Assembly (NCBI GenBank): GCA_015680685.1
Contig: MNCI01001429.1
Coordinates: 133,964 to 197,963 of the forward strand
Direction of reading: 5' to 3'
Length of the DNA stretch: 64,000 nt
Source of the DNA: Gnetum montanum
Lineage: Eukaryota > Streptophyta > Gnetopsida > Gnetales > Gnetaceae
Positions 47,479 through 59,560 of the stretch are shown here, in pieces; the stretch's first letter is position 1; each line of letters starts with the position of its first letter. A program made the position numbers and the translations under genes. A model generated the notes under the pieces. That model had not been told where the DNA came from. It saw only the letters and a list, made by a program, of their open reading frames with translations, and made no database searches.

Positions 47479-50295
47479 ATGACACCAAGACCAAAAATAT
47501 CGTAGGAGGAAGGACCATTGCAACCATAAGAAAGCAACCCAAAGGAGGAAGGGACCAACAAGAACATGGCCAAGAATAGGCTAAGGTAACCCATGCAACA
47601 AGACCCCTCAGAGACAAGGTCGAGGTGGAATTTGTTTGAGAGATTCCCAAAGAATAAGCTACGTTGAAACAGTTACAGCGAGAAGAGGCACCAAACTAGA
47701 AGTCACACTCACACAAGTTTGCCTCGACACAATTAGGAACTGTGAAATTCAATGCTCAGTTTTTTAAGAACTAAACTTTGAGCTATTCCTTGAACAAGAT
47801 CCAGAGGATGTTAGAGCTCAACTGTAAGCCTCTTCCATGTGGCCAATTACCACCTTTAATGAGAAGTGGTACATGGGAGAAACGTATCTCTTTTGGAATA
47901 ATAGGAGAGTGGGAGCCGCTGTGAAAATCAAGGATATCCAAGTATCCTATTCAGTAGAAGCCATTGCATAGGTCCTTGGACTACCTGATACAAGAACACA
48001 ATTGGCAGAGTTGTCAACACAAGGCGATCCCAGAGAAAAGAAGGAGTGGACTCAATAGTGTTATGGGGTTGACCGCAAGGAGTTTGGTAGGCTCACACTA
48101 GTTGAGCGATTTATTTCAAGATAGCAGCCTACCACCTCAATCCAACGATAAGGTCCAATAAGGTGACAGCCTTCTCTGCCTATGCATGCACCACTCTAAG
48201 GAGAAAATTTCTAGCAAATCTTCCACAACTAATCTATCTGGAGATAGAAAAGTGTTTGAAGGAGAATGAATGCGGAAGAAAGACCATGCCATTTCCTTAC
48301 CTAATCAGAAAATTATGAAAAAGGGCAAGAATAGTATACTATGCAATGATATACCCAAACGTGTCCCCATTACTTCATGGGTCAAAATGATGAAAGCTAA
48401 GACATCTGCCATGACCACAGAAGAGGAGTAGCAATGACCACCTCCACTACCGATTCATGAGTTAACACTGAAGGCCTGTACTACAATTGAGTGTATGTAG
48501 AAAATCTAAAAGTAGCTCTTGCAACAATGAGAGCAACAAGTACAAACTAGTGGTAGAGACCCATCTGTGTACATGAGTCACCTCAGACAGATGAAGGGAT
48601 GTGAATCAATGTCGTCTGCCCAACAAACATAGTTGCCTGTGAGGTCAAATCCAAGTGCTCGAGAGGTGACAATGTCTCTCTCTCAGCATCATTTATTCCT
48701 AGAAATCTATTGGAATGCTGCTTTCTTTTCAGTGTGCTTGGAGGAAGGTGAAGAGGCAACCATATTGGTGATGCAACACTAGGGGTAAGAGACAACTGTA
48801 GAGATTGTTGTTGATCGAGTTGCTAAGGCATTAAATGCACTTACGAAATCTAAGCTAGATGTTTTTGCACTAGGAGATGTGCAGATGTCTATAGGGATAA
48901 TCAGTGAGAGATTAAGTGTAGCCTCATATGAAAAACTACGTGATCGACTAATGGGAACTAAGCAACGGATTCTAGATATTTTTGATTTTCTAGATACCAT
49001 TACTACAACCTAATCAGAGCCGTTGGAGGAAAAGGGAAAGTTCTCATTTTTGAAGGGTAACTTGAAATAGCTCAAGCACATAATCAACACTTGGCTATAG
49101 AAGTTATTGAATTATATGCTTGAACTATCGATCCTATTTTTATCAACCTTGCATTGACACAAGATGAAGCTTTTCAGTAGCTTCAAGAATAGCTTAAGAG
49201 AGTTGAGGGTGAAATGGTAATGATAGTCTTCAATAAATTAGTAGCAAAAGCTGCAACTCATGCAATATGGAAAGACTTAATGTAGACATGCTAGAAGAAT
49301 GAGTCCTTGACCATAAAAAATCATCGCTTGCAAAACGTGAATGCACAAAATTAATAATTAGAAGAATTTATCTATCAATAGTAGGAGTAGCTTGCCAAGG
49401 AAAATGTTGAATAAAGGATATTGATGTAGAGAATCGTAATTTGTCCATGAAGGATTTCTGCATCTTGTGCCAGAAATTAGCCATCAAGGTTGTTGCTTGG
49501 AAAAATGAGGCTCTGAAATTTGAAAAAATTAAAAATCATTATAGAGACCAAGTTGGCCTACAAAAGGATGTGAATAAAAAACATATCCAATTAGTGAAGG
49601 CAAAGGTTAATGAGACCCTTCAACAACTCCAACAAGGCAGAGAAGTGTGGCAACTCATCATTGATGGGATTAATGCCTACAACAAGGTGAAAATCTGCAT
49701 GAAGGAGTTGTAGATTGAAGAGATGACTAAATACATGGAGTTGTCCAACCTTTTTTATGCAAACCTAGTACTATTGACTGTTAGACGGCTATGGTCTGAA
49801 CTTGAGAAGTAAGTGGCTAGCTTGTACTTGTTGTATGAGGCCAACTTCAAGACTCATAAAGACACCAAGAAAAAGCTTGCAGTGACAAATGCTAAACTTG
49901 AGGTTCTCAAGGTAAAATTCATTGACCAAAGATCAGTTGTGGAGAACCTGGCCAAAAGAATGAATGACTACTAGATGCTGCAAGACACACTTTGAGCATT
50001 TGACATTTAGCACAAGTAATTTGTAGTCTAGTTTGTCAATGTTAAGGAGCTATTTCTTGTTTTTCCTTATCCTTGGGAAGTTCCAACCTTGGCCCACATC
50101 AGCAAAGCTGTGTGGACCATGAACAATCTCGGGAGTAAAGAAGAAAAAATGAAGGCATTGCTTAATGCTTTTTGCCTTCCACTTGAAGTTACAATAGTAG
50201 CAAGATAGCCACAGCCACCTCGGTCATCACATGTGCCTGAAGCCAATGAAGGTCCTTCAGAACCTCACCAGCCACAACCGCTTAGGACTATTTGA
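47479..50295 (+). pseudogene. Element B: ORF3, about 939 codons, decayed
   Basis: ATG at 47479 after GATTATAG; codon 9 is TAG as in A and E. The N-terminal third has EKWYMGETYLFWNNRR (47865), the WTQ*CYGVDRKEFG block near 48050 and a C-terminal LPYLIRKL-like block (48290). The coiled-coil part is best seen at 49441-49713 (MSMKDFCILCQKLAIKVVAW, QQGREVWQLIIDGINAYNKV). The tail has VWTMNNLGSKEEKMKALLNA and a Pro/Gln-rich end PQPLRTI. Stops are frequent, again often TAG. Same unknown role as the copy in A. Confidence 0.65.
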
Positions 50296-50524
50296 CCTTC
50301 TCCACCAACTTCATGCCATCAAACAATGTGCTATCCAATTTTACAAAATCATGTCATGGTGTTCAGTTTTTTATCATGAACACTGTAATTTTTGTAATGT
50401 GTTGGTCTGTACACTGGGCACTTAGTACTGTTATGTCTACATCATTTTGTTTTATTGTGTCAAAAAGTAGTCAATAATCTCATACCTCCCAATTTTGTAA
50501 AGAACTTGAGGACGAGTTTTCCTT

Positions 50525-50538
50525 CAATTGTGAGGGTA
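50525..50538 (+). promoter_or_regulatory. Element B: polypurine tract
   Basis: AATTGTGAGGGTA before the LTR start TGATATG. Confidence 0.65.
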
Positions 50539-51465
50539 TGATATGTTTTGATCTATCTTATTGATTGGGCCCCATTGACGAGGTCCTGTCGATGTAGTTG
50601 ACTGCATCGACAAGGCCCTGTTGACTAGGCCCCGTCAACGAGGCCCTATTGACATAGGGGTCTGTTCCAGTTTATAAATAAAAGCTCACTAGCTACATTT
50701 AGGGTAATAAACTTTTTATAGTAGCAGCAGAGCTCTTTCAGTTTGTCCTTTTGAAAGTTTGAATATTTTTCTTGAGTGCCTGCAATAGGAGTTATTGAGT
50801 ATACAGATCTTTATTTGAGCATTGTTGTACCTAAGAATGATAGTATGTGCAACAATAAAGAAGAGCTTTCTAATAAATCTTGTAGCATTATGGATAGATT
50901 AAATATTTCATTCATGCATTTAATGTTTTCAATTAGTTATTCAATATTTTTCTATAATTTAGCTAATTAAGATAATTAAGAAAGATAAGTTAGACTAAAT
51001 ACATAAGTATGACTGCTTGGAGCGTAACATGTATTTGCTTGGTAATCTCAATAACTTTATTGCTTGGTATGCCCAGTAGCATAGCACTTGGTAACCCAAC
51101 AGTGGATACATGGGTGTAGGACGTGTGCAGAAAGTGGAACTAGATACTTATGTTAGGACTAGCTAGAGATCAGTAGGTTAGTTACATTGAATTAGTCATT
51201 AAATTACCTTATTATTCTCTCCATTTAAGCACAATGATTGTAAAACACATAATGATAAAAAATAGATGCCTCAATTACACTTAACCATACCATACCAGTG
51301 TATGTCACAAGCGTAATTGGAAAGACAATGAATGATCTTAAGGCAAGGTTCACTTCCTAAAAGACTAGTGCATTGGAAACTATAAAGTCTATAGAGTTTG
51401 ACTGGATCGCACATGAACACTTGTGATTCATATGGTTGGGTGTAGGGGTACTGAGCTGCTCATCA
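50539..51465 (+). repeat. Element B: 3' LTR
   Basis: Starts TGATATGTTTTGATC, ends GAGCTGCTCATCA. U3 motifs TCGATGTAGTTGACTGCATC and GACTAGGCCCCGTCAACG; TATA TTTATAAATAAAAGC; R with CAACAATAAAGAAGAGC. Confidence 0.9.
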
Positions 51466-52347
51466 TTCAGGCATGGGTAACATGTCTTTCTAGTCCCATA
51501 ACTAGTGCTTGTAGCTCATTTGTTTTTCTAAGGGGTGTGCTTTGAATTCCCATCATGTTTTTTTATTTTGTTTTGTTTTATTTTTCTTTTGAATGGGAAC
51601 CACACCATGTAAAGACTTTATTTGACTACATATTAGTGGTTGGAATGGAATGGTAAGAAGTTCATGAAAAAAACTCAAGCACTCAAGCAAGTAGAAGAGT
51701 ACAAAGAGTATTGAGTCCCCTTGAAGTCACATCCTATATAAACCTTTGAATCATTTTCAATTCTCAAAACTACCTAGGTGATCAATTAATTAACAATTTT
51801 TTTTAATGGAAGGAACCTCAAACTTTTAGAACAAGAAAAACCATAGAGTTTGTTGGATGGGTGGATGATGTGGGCCACTACTATGTCATAGTCATTAGAC
51901 ATTAGAATTCAAAAACAAAAACTAAACATTGACAATCACAACATTAAGCACCAACCATCATCAGTAAACAACAACAATGGCATTGTGTCCTATGGTAATA
52001 AAGAACTTTTATTAGCAAAAATAATGAAAAATCACACTCAAACAAAACAAAGTAAAGTATATAAGAAAGTATAAATTATCCAAGAAAGATTCAAATGTAC
52101 TAGTGATGGTGCAAAACAAAAAATGGTGTAAAATGAAAAAAATTTGGAAATAAAAAATTTGTAAAATAAATAACTTGTAAAATCAAAAACATGGAAAAGA
52201 AAAAGTAGAAAAACTAAGAAGCCATATGGATGGTTAGCATGGATGACCATCTCTCCCATGACTGAGTTGGAAGGAGGAGATCTAAGAAATTGAATGTGGT
52301 TGTCCATCCATTGAGGTGGTAGTTGCACTAGCTTATCTTGGTTCAAG
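51466..52347 (-). other. Element A: linker, upstream half
   Basis: Starts with the right target copy TTCAG (51466-51470) of element B. On the minus strand it parallels B 45338-46190, including the hydrophobic small ORF. Non-coding otherwise. Confidence 0.65.
52038..52346 (-). CDS. Element A: small hydrophobic ORF at the pol end, 102 codons
   Basis: Contains MDNHIQFLRSPPSNSVMGEM, then FLVFLLFLFHVFDFTSYLFY and a second hydrophobic stretch, WIIYTFLYTLLCFV. The first 45 or so residues from MDNH correspond to the B copy at 45355. Two possible membrane segments. It overlaps the end of pol. Coding status is uncertain. Confidence 0.35.
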   Translation of the reverse strand: MNQDKLVQLPPQWMDNHIQFLRSPPSNSVMGEMVIHANHPYGFLVFLLFLFHVFDFTSYLFYKFFISKFFSFYTIFCFAPSLVHLNLSWIIYTFLYTLLCFV

Positions 52348-55040
52348 GAAAGGTTTCACTTGTTGGATGTTGACCAACTACTTTTTTTTTGGGCTATTAG
52401 GTTTGTAAATTAACATGGCCCTAGAGGAAAATTTTTGATCAATTATATAAGGTCCCTCCCACAACATTTGGAACTTTGTTTTCTCAAGTACGTGTGTAGG
52501 ATTCGAATAGAGAACCTTATCTCTCGATTGAAGTTTTACTTTCTATATTCTTAGGTCATGACATTGCTTGTTGAATGCCTTATGCACTTCATTCAAAGAT
52601 AGGGCCACTAATCGGTTCTTATCTAGCACATTAAGATTGATCAATCTTTCTCTTTATGCTAGACTTAGGTGAAGATTTAGGTTGTAGGCTATTGAGAGTG
52701 TGTAGAGTTCAGATTGAATTGGAAGCATTGGAAGTTTTCTATACACTAGCTCATAGGAAGAGTAGCCAATAGGGAGTTTCCATGTTGAGTGGTAGGTCCA
52801 AAGGGTATCATTGAGTTTTGTGCTCCAATCTCTCCTATATTTACTTATGGTTCTTGTTAGGATTTTTGTAATCTCCTAGTTAGTTACCTTTGCTTGACCA
52901 TTGGCTTGGGGGTGATAGGGTGTTAATTTATGTTCAACCCCCAATCATTACATCAACTTTCTAAAAGTGACACCTATAAAATGAGTTCCATTATCAGAAA
53001 TTAGTGTGCATGGTATGCGAAACCTATTTACAACATGTTGTTGTACAAATCTAGTAGCAGTGGATGATGTACAATTAGTAATGGCTACTACTTTTACCCA
53101 TTTGGTATAATAGTTGACTGCTACAATGATATATGTCTTTTCATTGGACACAAGTATGATTGGACCCATGAATCTATGCCCCATATGTCAAAGGGCTCCA
53201 ATGGTTGAATCCATTATTGAGGACCCTCCATTCATGTGGTCATCCCCCCATCTCATTGACAAGGTTTACAAGATTGGACAAATTGGTGGACATCCTTGAA
53301 GATTGTAGGTCAATAGTATCCTACCATTAGAATTTTTATGGTTATGCACCTCTCTGCATAGTGGCCTCCACAAGGGCCTTTGTAAGCATCCTAGAGAACA
53401 CATCGTTGATTTGCATTAGGGACGTATCAATGAACCAGGCCATTGGCACATACCTTGTAAAGATGTTCGTTGATTTCCATGAAGTACTTTGCCTGATAAA
53501 GAAACTGTTGTTTCTTCCTAAAGTCTAGATCTTATGGCATCTCGTAGGTGAGAAGGTAGGTGAGGATGCCATCATACCATTTTGTTTCTATGGACACTTG
53601 GTCATTTATTGCTCCTATAAAGAGGAGTTCATCTAAAAATTGATCAGAGAGTGGGCTCTTCTCCTCTTTGTTATTCCATCTTAACTGAGAGATATGATCA
53701 GTGACCACATTCTGAGTTCCTTTCCAATCTACCATTGTGAGATGAAATTCCTACAAGATCACAAGCCATCATATGATACGGGGGCTCATCATTGGCTTAT
53801 TCATTAGAAAGTCGATGACACTATGGTCTATGTGCACAAATACTTTACAACCAAGCACATAGCACCTGAACTTTTCAAGAGCATACACTATTGTCATTAA
53901 TTCTTTCTCAGTTGTTGTGTAATTCAATTGTGCACCCATAATGCTTCGACTCATGCAGTGGATGTAATATGGATGTTTTTTATTGTCCAACTACGTAAGC
54001 ACAACTCCAAAGGCATAATTAGATGCATCTATCATTATGTGGAATGGTTTGGATTAGTCTGGTACTTGTAGAATTGGAGTTTCTATGAGTTTCTCCTTTA
54101 GTAGTTGGAATGCATGTTCACATTCCTTAGTCTAAAAAAATGATGCATCTTTCTTTGTAAGCTTAACTAATGACTTTGTGATCTTAGAGAAATTCTCTAT
54201 GAATTGCCAGTAGTAGCCAATGTGTCCAAGGAATGATTGGACATCTTTAACTATCTTTGGTTGACGTGTTATTCCTTGGATGACCCTTATCTTTTCTAGG
54301 TCTACCTCAATCCCTTCTTATGAAATTCGATGCCCTAATACTATGTCTTCTTAGACCATTAGATGGCTTTTCTACCAATTGAGCCTGAGGTTTGTTTTAA
54401 CACATATTTTCGATACTTGCACAAGGTGATCCAGGGCTTGCTCAAATGTAGCCCCATANTAACACATATTTTCAATACTTGCACAAGGTGATCCAGGGCT
54501 TGCTCAAATGTAGCCCCATAGGTAGAGAAATCATCCATAAAGACTTCTACCCTACTACAAATTTACTATTGAAAAATACTAAGGACTAGGCATTGAAATG
54601 TTGTAGGGGCATTGTATAGATTAAATGGAATTTTACAATATGAAAAAGTCCTCTAGGGACTCATGAATGTTGTTTTGGTATGATCTTCTAGTGCAATTTG
54701 GATTTGGTTATAGCCACTATAACCATCTAAGAAGCTATAATAGCAATGCCGAGATATGGTGTCCAACACTTGATCCACAAATGGCAATGAAAAATAGTCT
54801 TTAAATGTTGCCATATTCAATAGCCTTAAGTTGATGTAGACTCACCACTTGCCATCTTTCTTTGACACAATTATGAGTGGGCTAACCCACTCAGTATTTG
54901 CAATGGGATAGATGAACCCCACCTTGAGGAGTTGTTTTATTTCCTCCTTGACAATCTATTTCAATTTGGGTTCAGCTACCTTTGTGGCTACCTTCTTAGC
55001 TTCATGGCTAAGTTAGTGTAGATATGATGCTAGCATACCT
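52348..55040 (-). pseudogene. Element A: RT, RNase H and integrase, decayed
   Basis: Minus strand. RT: VKEEIKQLLKVGFI (about 54960), a PLIIVSKKDGKW-type block and VEVFMDDFSTYG (54560-54525). RNase H (53990-53532): HYIHCMSRSIMGAQLNYTTT, LEKFRCYVLGCKVFVHIDH, then DWKGTQNVVTDHISQL. Integrase: FMGPI, VAVNYYTKWVKV (53110; the first catalytic Asp is Asn), TLISDNGTHFIG (second Asp), then linker-ward blocks. Frameshifts and stops separate the pieces. The Asp-to-Asn change would by itself inactivate the integrase. A 61-base duplication around the N at 54459 in RT is probably an assembly artefact. Confidence 0.85.
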
Positions 55041-55479
55041 ATGGATCAATTCCTATAAGTTCAAGATATGACCAAGCAAAGGTTGTTGGCCACTTGTCAA
55101 CAACCTGCAACAACTTATCTTTTTGTTTAGGAGCAAGATTTGTATTGATTATGATCAATTTACCATTGTTTAAAAATGCATATTCCATGTCGGTTGGTAG
55201 AGTTTTTAACTCAAGGGGCTCTTACTTGAAGTTTTCAGGGATGTCCAACTCTCCCCAACATGTATCATCATCTTTTTCATTAGATAGTTGGTGATGAACT
55301 TGCTCAAGTTCATCCATGCCTTCAACATAAGTACATGTCAGGCTCTCAGTAGGTTACAAGCATAATGTGCTACTATCAGAGTTAGCTGTTAGCCACTAGG
55401 TGCCCTCCTATTTTGTGGCTGCTACGTATAGGCACCTTTGAATATCTTATTCATGTACACAGTAATTGCATGCTTTAAT

Positions 55480-58467
55480 GAATGTACTTTTGATGGACTA
55501 GATCTTTTGCACACAATTACACCCATTATCACTATACATGATGCATGGGACACGCTTCTTCTCTAAATGTCCAAATTCATTCTCCTTGGAGATTTCCAAG
55601 GAGAGGTCCCTTATACCCATATGTGCATCTATTGTGCTTAACCAAGCCCTTCCCATAATGATGGTGAAGTCTCCTTTGCAGTTTTCAATCTTGATTAGTA
55701 GAAAATTGATAGGGTAGGATCACCCACAAACTATGGTCATAATGTCCTCCACTAATCCTAAAGGAATAATGGTTGATTGATTTGCCAATTCTAGATGGCT
55801 GTTTCTCTTCTTAAGAGGTGGTAGGTTCTAGGCTTTGTACATGTCATGGGAGATGAGATTGACACCAGAACTAGAATCAAGAAGAGCCTTGCATGGCTCA
55901 TGTCCATCAATCTGCAAGTAAATCAGAGGACTTCCTAGGTTAGATCTTTTCATGGGAAGAGTACCAACCTTGATTTAATTAGAAATAACATGAGTTAACG
56001 TCATAGTGTAGATTTGAGGTGGCACTTGGTTTAAAGGGTACTTGAATGTATTTGATGTAGAGGATGAGGATGTTGAAGATACAAGGCAACCAACCACATT
56101 AGGTTATGAGGGTTTGGAAGGACTGTTGGGTTGGAAAAATGGTTGTTTCTTGGAATGATTATTCGAACCATTTAGCTAGAAGGTAGGTTATGAATGTACA
56201 ACCCTCGTAGCATTTTGTTGCTATGACTGTGGAGGAATTTCACCCTGCATGGATGAAGTAGGAGGTAATTGGGTCGAGGGTGGAGGGATATGCGTAGACA
56301 AATGCAGAGGATGCTATGGATATGAGTTCTCCCCTCAAGTAGATGTTGAATATGTTCAGTGGTACTCTAGAGGGTAATAGTGATGCTGAAATGAGGCATG
56401 GCTTGTAGAACTTCTTGAAGAGATAGGTTGCTAAACATAGTACCCATATGGATCTAGTTGCTTATAAGAGTACTGCTGTCTTGATAGTGGCATTCCCTAT
56501 GATTGTGACTGATGCCATTATTGGTATTGCTCATATGATTGTGGTGGAGCTCCACTTGGATAATAACCTTATTGGTGTTGGTAGAACTATCTCAGATTGC
56601 CTTGAGGATAGGGCAATCATCTCGGTGCTTACCTTCTTGCTAGTCAAGGATTCAATACATACATCCTAGGCTCTTGTAAGTGTGACACTATAGGGCAACA
56701 TCCCTTCAAATATTCATATTGACAAATATCACATCCAACATCATCATTAGAGTTCATCTCCATAATTTCTTCTATTGCAGTAGCTTTGCCCTTACGTCTT
56801 TGGTAGGCATGTTCAGCTTCTTTTTGCCTCCTACGGTTATGATCACTATTTTGCTCTTTGGATTCTTTAGTAGTCTTCATAGACGTTTGAGATTTCTCAT
56901 CTAAAGAGTCCCATAATTTATCAACCTTTGCTGAAATATCAGAGACAGATTTTTGGATAAGCAAGGTTTTCCTATTCACCACTTCATCAAGTGGTGACTC
57001 CTCCTTGTCATAAAATCAAACCTCCCTTTTTTGATGAAAGGGTCCCTATCATACTCTTTTGCACTTTTCCTTTTTGCAACTAATCTTCTTCTTTTGCTAC
57101 TTGCTCTATCAGCCTTTAAATTTGATGAGCTCTCAATTTAGACAATCTTCCTTAAGCATACACCCCAACAGTTCTTTTGGTTTTTGCTTTGAGCCCATCT
57201 ATGATGTGGTAGAGTTGTTCCCTCTGAGAATAACCATGGCTAGGGCATTAGTGTAAGAGTGAATAATATGTACCCATGGTAGCATCCAAGGGTTCATGTA
57301 TTCCTTGTTTCCAGCCCTGGATCTTCCTTCTTAAGTTAGACACTCTAGAGTACGTTTGGTAGTTATCATTAAATAGTTCTAACATGGTACTCCATTAGTG
57401 AATGGATTTTGGCTCCAAGGACTAGTACCAGCTTTCAAATTTCTTGATAAGTGTCATGGGGAATAGCTTGAGTTTTTGCTAGTCATTCTCAATGTTCTAT
57501 AAGGTGTAGGTATCATGGAAAGCTTGTAGATGGTTCTACAGATCAAAGTTGTATCCCCCTCAAATCTTAGGATATTGTTCGTGTCTAAGCACTTGATTTG
57601 ACTATCTTTCACATGCCTGGTTGGAATCTTAAATGCCTCTGCAATGTTAAGCATGCTTTGAGTTGTGAATAAAGGTTCATCATCATGATTGTGTTGATGA
57701 CACCAATGATGGTTTCTATCACCCCTTCATTCTTGGCAGGCTCTACAATCATTGTTATCCTGCTGATCACCTTCATCATGATTATTTCTTTGATGGCTTC
57801 TATTAGAACCAGAAGATGAAGAGGAATGCTCAAAATTGGATAGAAAGGATGAAAAGGAAGGTGGACCACCACTACCACTATGGTGTCTTCCACCATCTTT
57901 TCACTCATTACGATCCCCATCCTTAGATCCCTTGTCATTGTGATGTTTGCTCGAGTCCCTACCTTGACTGTCACTTTTCCTTGAACCTAGTTTATGAATA
58001 GTTGATCACAAGTTTAAGGCCACCCCCTCATCACTAATAAGAGAGGGTGGAGAATCTTCATGTTGGGATCCCTTAGGGGGAGGATTCACATTGTCATCTT
58101 GGTTTAGTAGGAACAAAGGGTTAGTGAGATGTTTTTCCATCATAGCCTCGTGGTGCTTCTCTTGGTGTCAATCTCTCCTGAATTGTGTTTCAATGGAATG
58201 GTGCTCTCAAGTGTCATAACCATGCACAATGTATTCCTCATGAAGATCTAAGATGCCCAACTTCTTAAGAGTTTGAAAGAGCATCCATAGCATAGATCAA
58301 TTGGGGGGCAATACGATGTTGCCCTCCATATCATGCCATTGTAATTGTTCATCTTGATGTAGGATGAAGGTGAAGTTTGGTACATACTCATTTGGATGAG
58401 TATATACCACTTTGCACTCTTATGGGACTGGCGATTTGACATCTTCATGCTTGTGGGAAGAAGACAT
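55480..58467 (-). pseudogene. Element A: gag and protease, decayed
   Basis: Minus strand from ATG 58467 (MSSSHKHEDVKSPVP). N-terminal blocks TNEYVPNFTF-like and HQDEQLQW are as in D. Then come the low-complexity region (57974-57609), the Gag core around 57590-57300 and a Lys/Glu-rich part (56982-56750). The zinc knuckle is CDICQYEYLKGC (His replaced by Tyr). Protease: CKALLDSSSGVNLIS (55885-55840), IPLGLVEDIM, CKGDFTIIMGRAW and LSLEISKENEFG. The protease triad is Asp-Ser-Ser, as in B. All frames are interrupted. Confidence 0.8.
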
Positions 58468-58599
58468 TTTGTAATAAACAAAATAATTAGTGTGCCTATG
58501 TAATTATAGTTTGTGTGGAAGTGATGTTGACCTTAGGTTTATCCAATGAAATTAATAATGCTTACTAATCCTAGATAGTGCATGTTTCGACAAAGAAAG

Positions 58600-58617
58600 T
58601 CTTTGGCAATAGTGCCA
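58600..58617 (-). promoter_or_regulatory. Element A: primer binding site, decayed tRNA-Asp type
   Basis: Minus strand TGGCACTATTGCCAAAGA against TGGCGCCGTTGCCGGGGA; all differences are transitions, and all three CpGs are lost. Confidence 0.75.
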
Positions 58618-58618
58618 A

Positions 58619-59555
58619 TGATGAGTGATGATGTACCCCTACGCTCAACCATATGAATCACAAAGCATTTACACATGATCTGATCGAATTCCATGGACTT
58701 TATAGTTTCTCGTTCACTAGTCTTCTAGGAAGTGAATCTTTCCCTAAGGTCATTTGTTGTCTTCCCAATTACACTTGTGAAGTATAAAGGTATGGTTAAG
58801 TGTAATCAAGGCATATGATTTTTATCATTTTATGTTTTATGTTGTTTGGTGCTTAAAGAGAGAGATAAAGTAATTTAATGACTAATCTAAATTAACTAAT
58901 TGACTGGTCTCTAACTAGTCCTAACATAAGTATCTAATCCCATTTTCTGTACACATCCTAAACCAACATATCCACTGCTGGGCTACCAAGTGCTACGCTA
59001 TTGGGCATACCAAGCAATAATGCAACTGGGTGCACTATGCAATAACACTACTGGGATTATCAAGAGAATATGTGTTACGCTCGAAGTGGTCATACTTATG
59101 TATTTAATTTATCTAGCTTATCTTCCTTAATTAACTTGGTTACTGGAAAACATTAAATAAACAACTAAAAACATTGAATGCACGAATAAATATCTAAACT
59201 ATCTAGAATGCTACAAGGTTTATTAAGAAGCTTGTCTTTATTATCATACACATTGTCATGCTCAGGTACAACAATGCTCGAATAAAGATCCATATACTCA
59301 ATGACTCCTGCTACGGGCACTCGAAAAAATATTTAAACTTTCAAATGGAAAAACTACAAGAGCTTTGCCACACTATGATTGACTGATGCCATAAATGAAG
59401 TTGGTGAGCTTGTATTTATAGGCAAGAACAGACCCTATGTCAATGGGGCCTAGTCAATGCATGAAATGATGCATTGATGGGGCCTAGTCGACGAGGCCCA
59501 ATCGATGGGTTCTAGTTGATTGGGCCCAGTTGACATAGCCACCCATGATATATCA
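58619..59555 (-). repeat. Element A: 5' LTR
   Basis: In its orientation starts TGATATATCATGGG and ends CATCACTCATCA. U3 has GTCGACTAGGCCC-type repeats (59450-59535), TATA box CCTATAAATACAAGC (about 59423-59409), R with AATAAAGACAAGC. Confidence 0.9.
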
Positions 59556-59560
59556 AGTGG
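59556..59560. repeat. Element A: right target site duplication AGTGG
   Basis: Identical to 30626-30630. Confidence 0.9.

Larger units (their letters stand above)
35853..51465 (+). mobile_element. Element B: full-length Athila-like retrotransposon nested in A, host of C
   Basis: LTRs at 35853-36769 and 50539-51465; primer binding site at 36771; gag from 36922; protease near 39510; RT, RNase H and integrase 42747-45337; linker; ORF3 47479-50295; polypurine tract before 50539. Element C (40438-42741) splits it between protease and RT. In a 100-base stretch of the two LTRs that I aligned by eye (36001 and 50693) about 11-12 positions differ, so the insertion is old. All genes are broken. Confidence 0.9.
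30631..59555 (-). mobile_element. Element A: full-length Athila-like Ty3/gypsy retrotransposon, host of nested B and C
   Basis: Minus strand: 5' LTR 58619-59555, primer binding site 58600-58617, gag from 58467, protease near 55860, RT with FMDDFS near 54535, RNase H, integrase, linker, ORF3 (34578-31712), polypurine tract and 3' LTR 30631-31477. Both ends are flanked by AGTGG. Removing element B (35853-51465) and one copy of its target duplication restores a continuous linker that matches the linker of B. Own length without B is about 13.3 kb. All reading frames are broken, so it is immobile. Confidence 0.9.
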
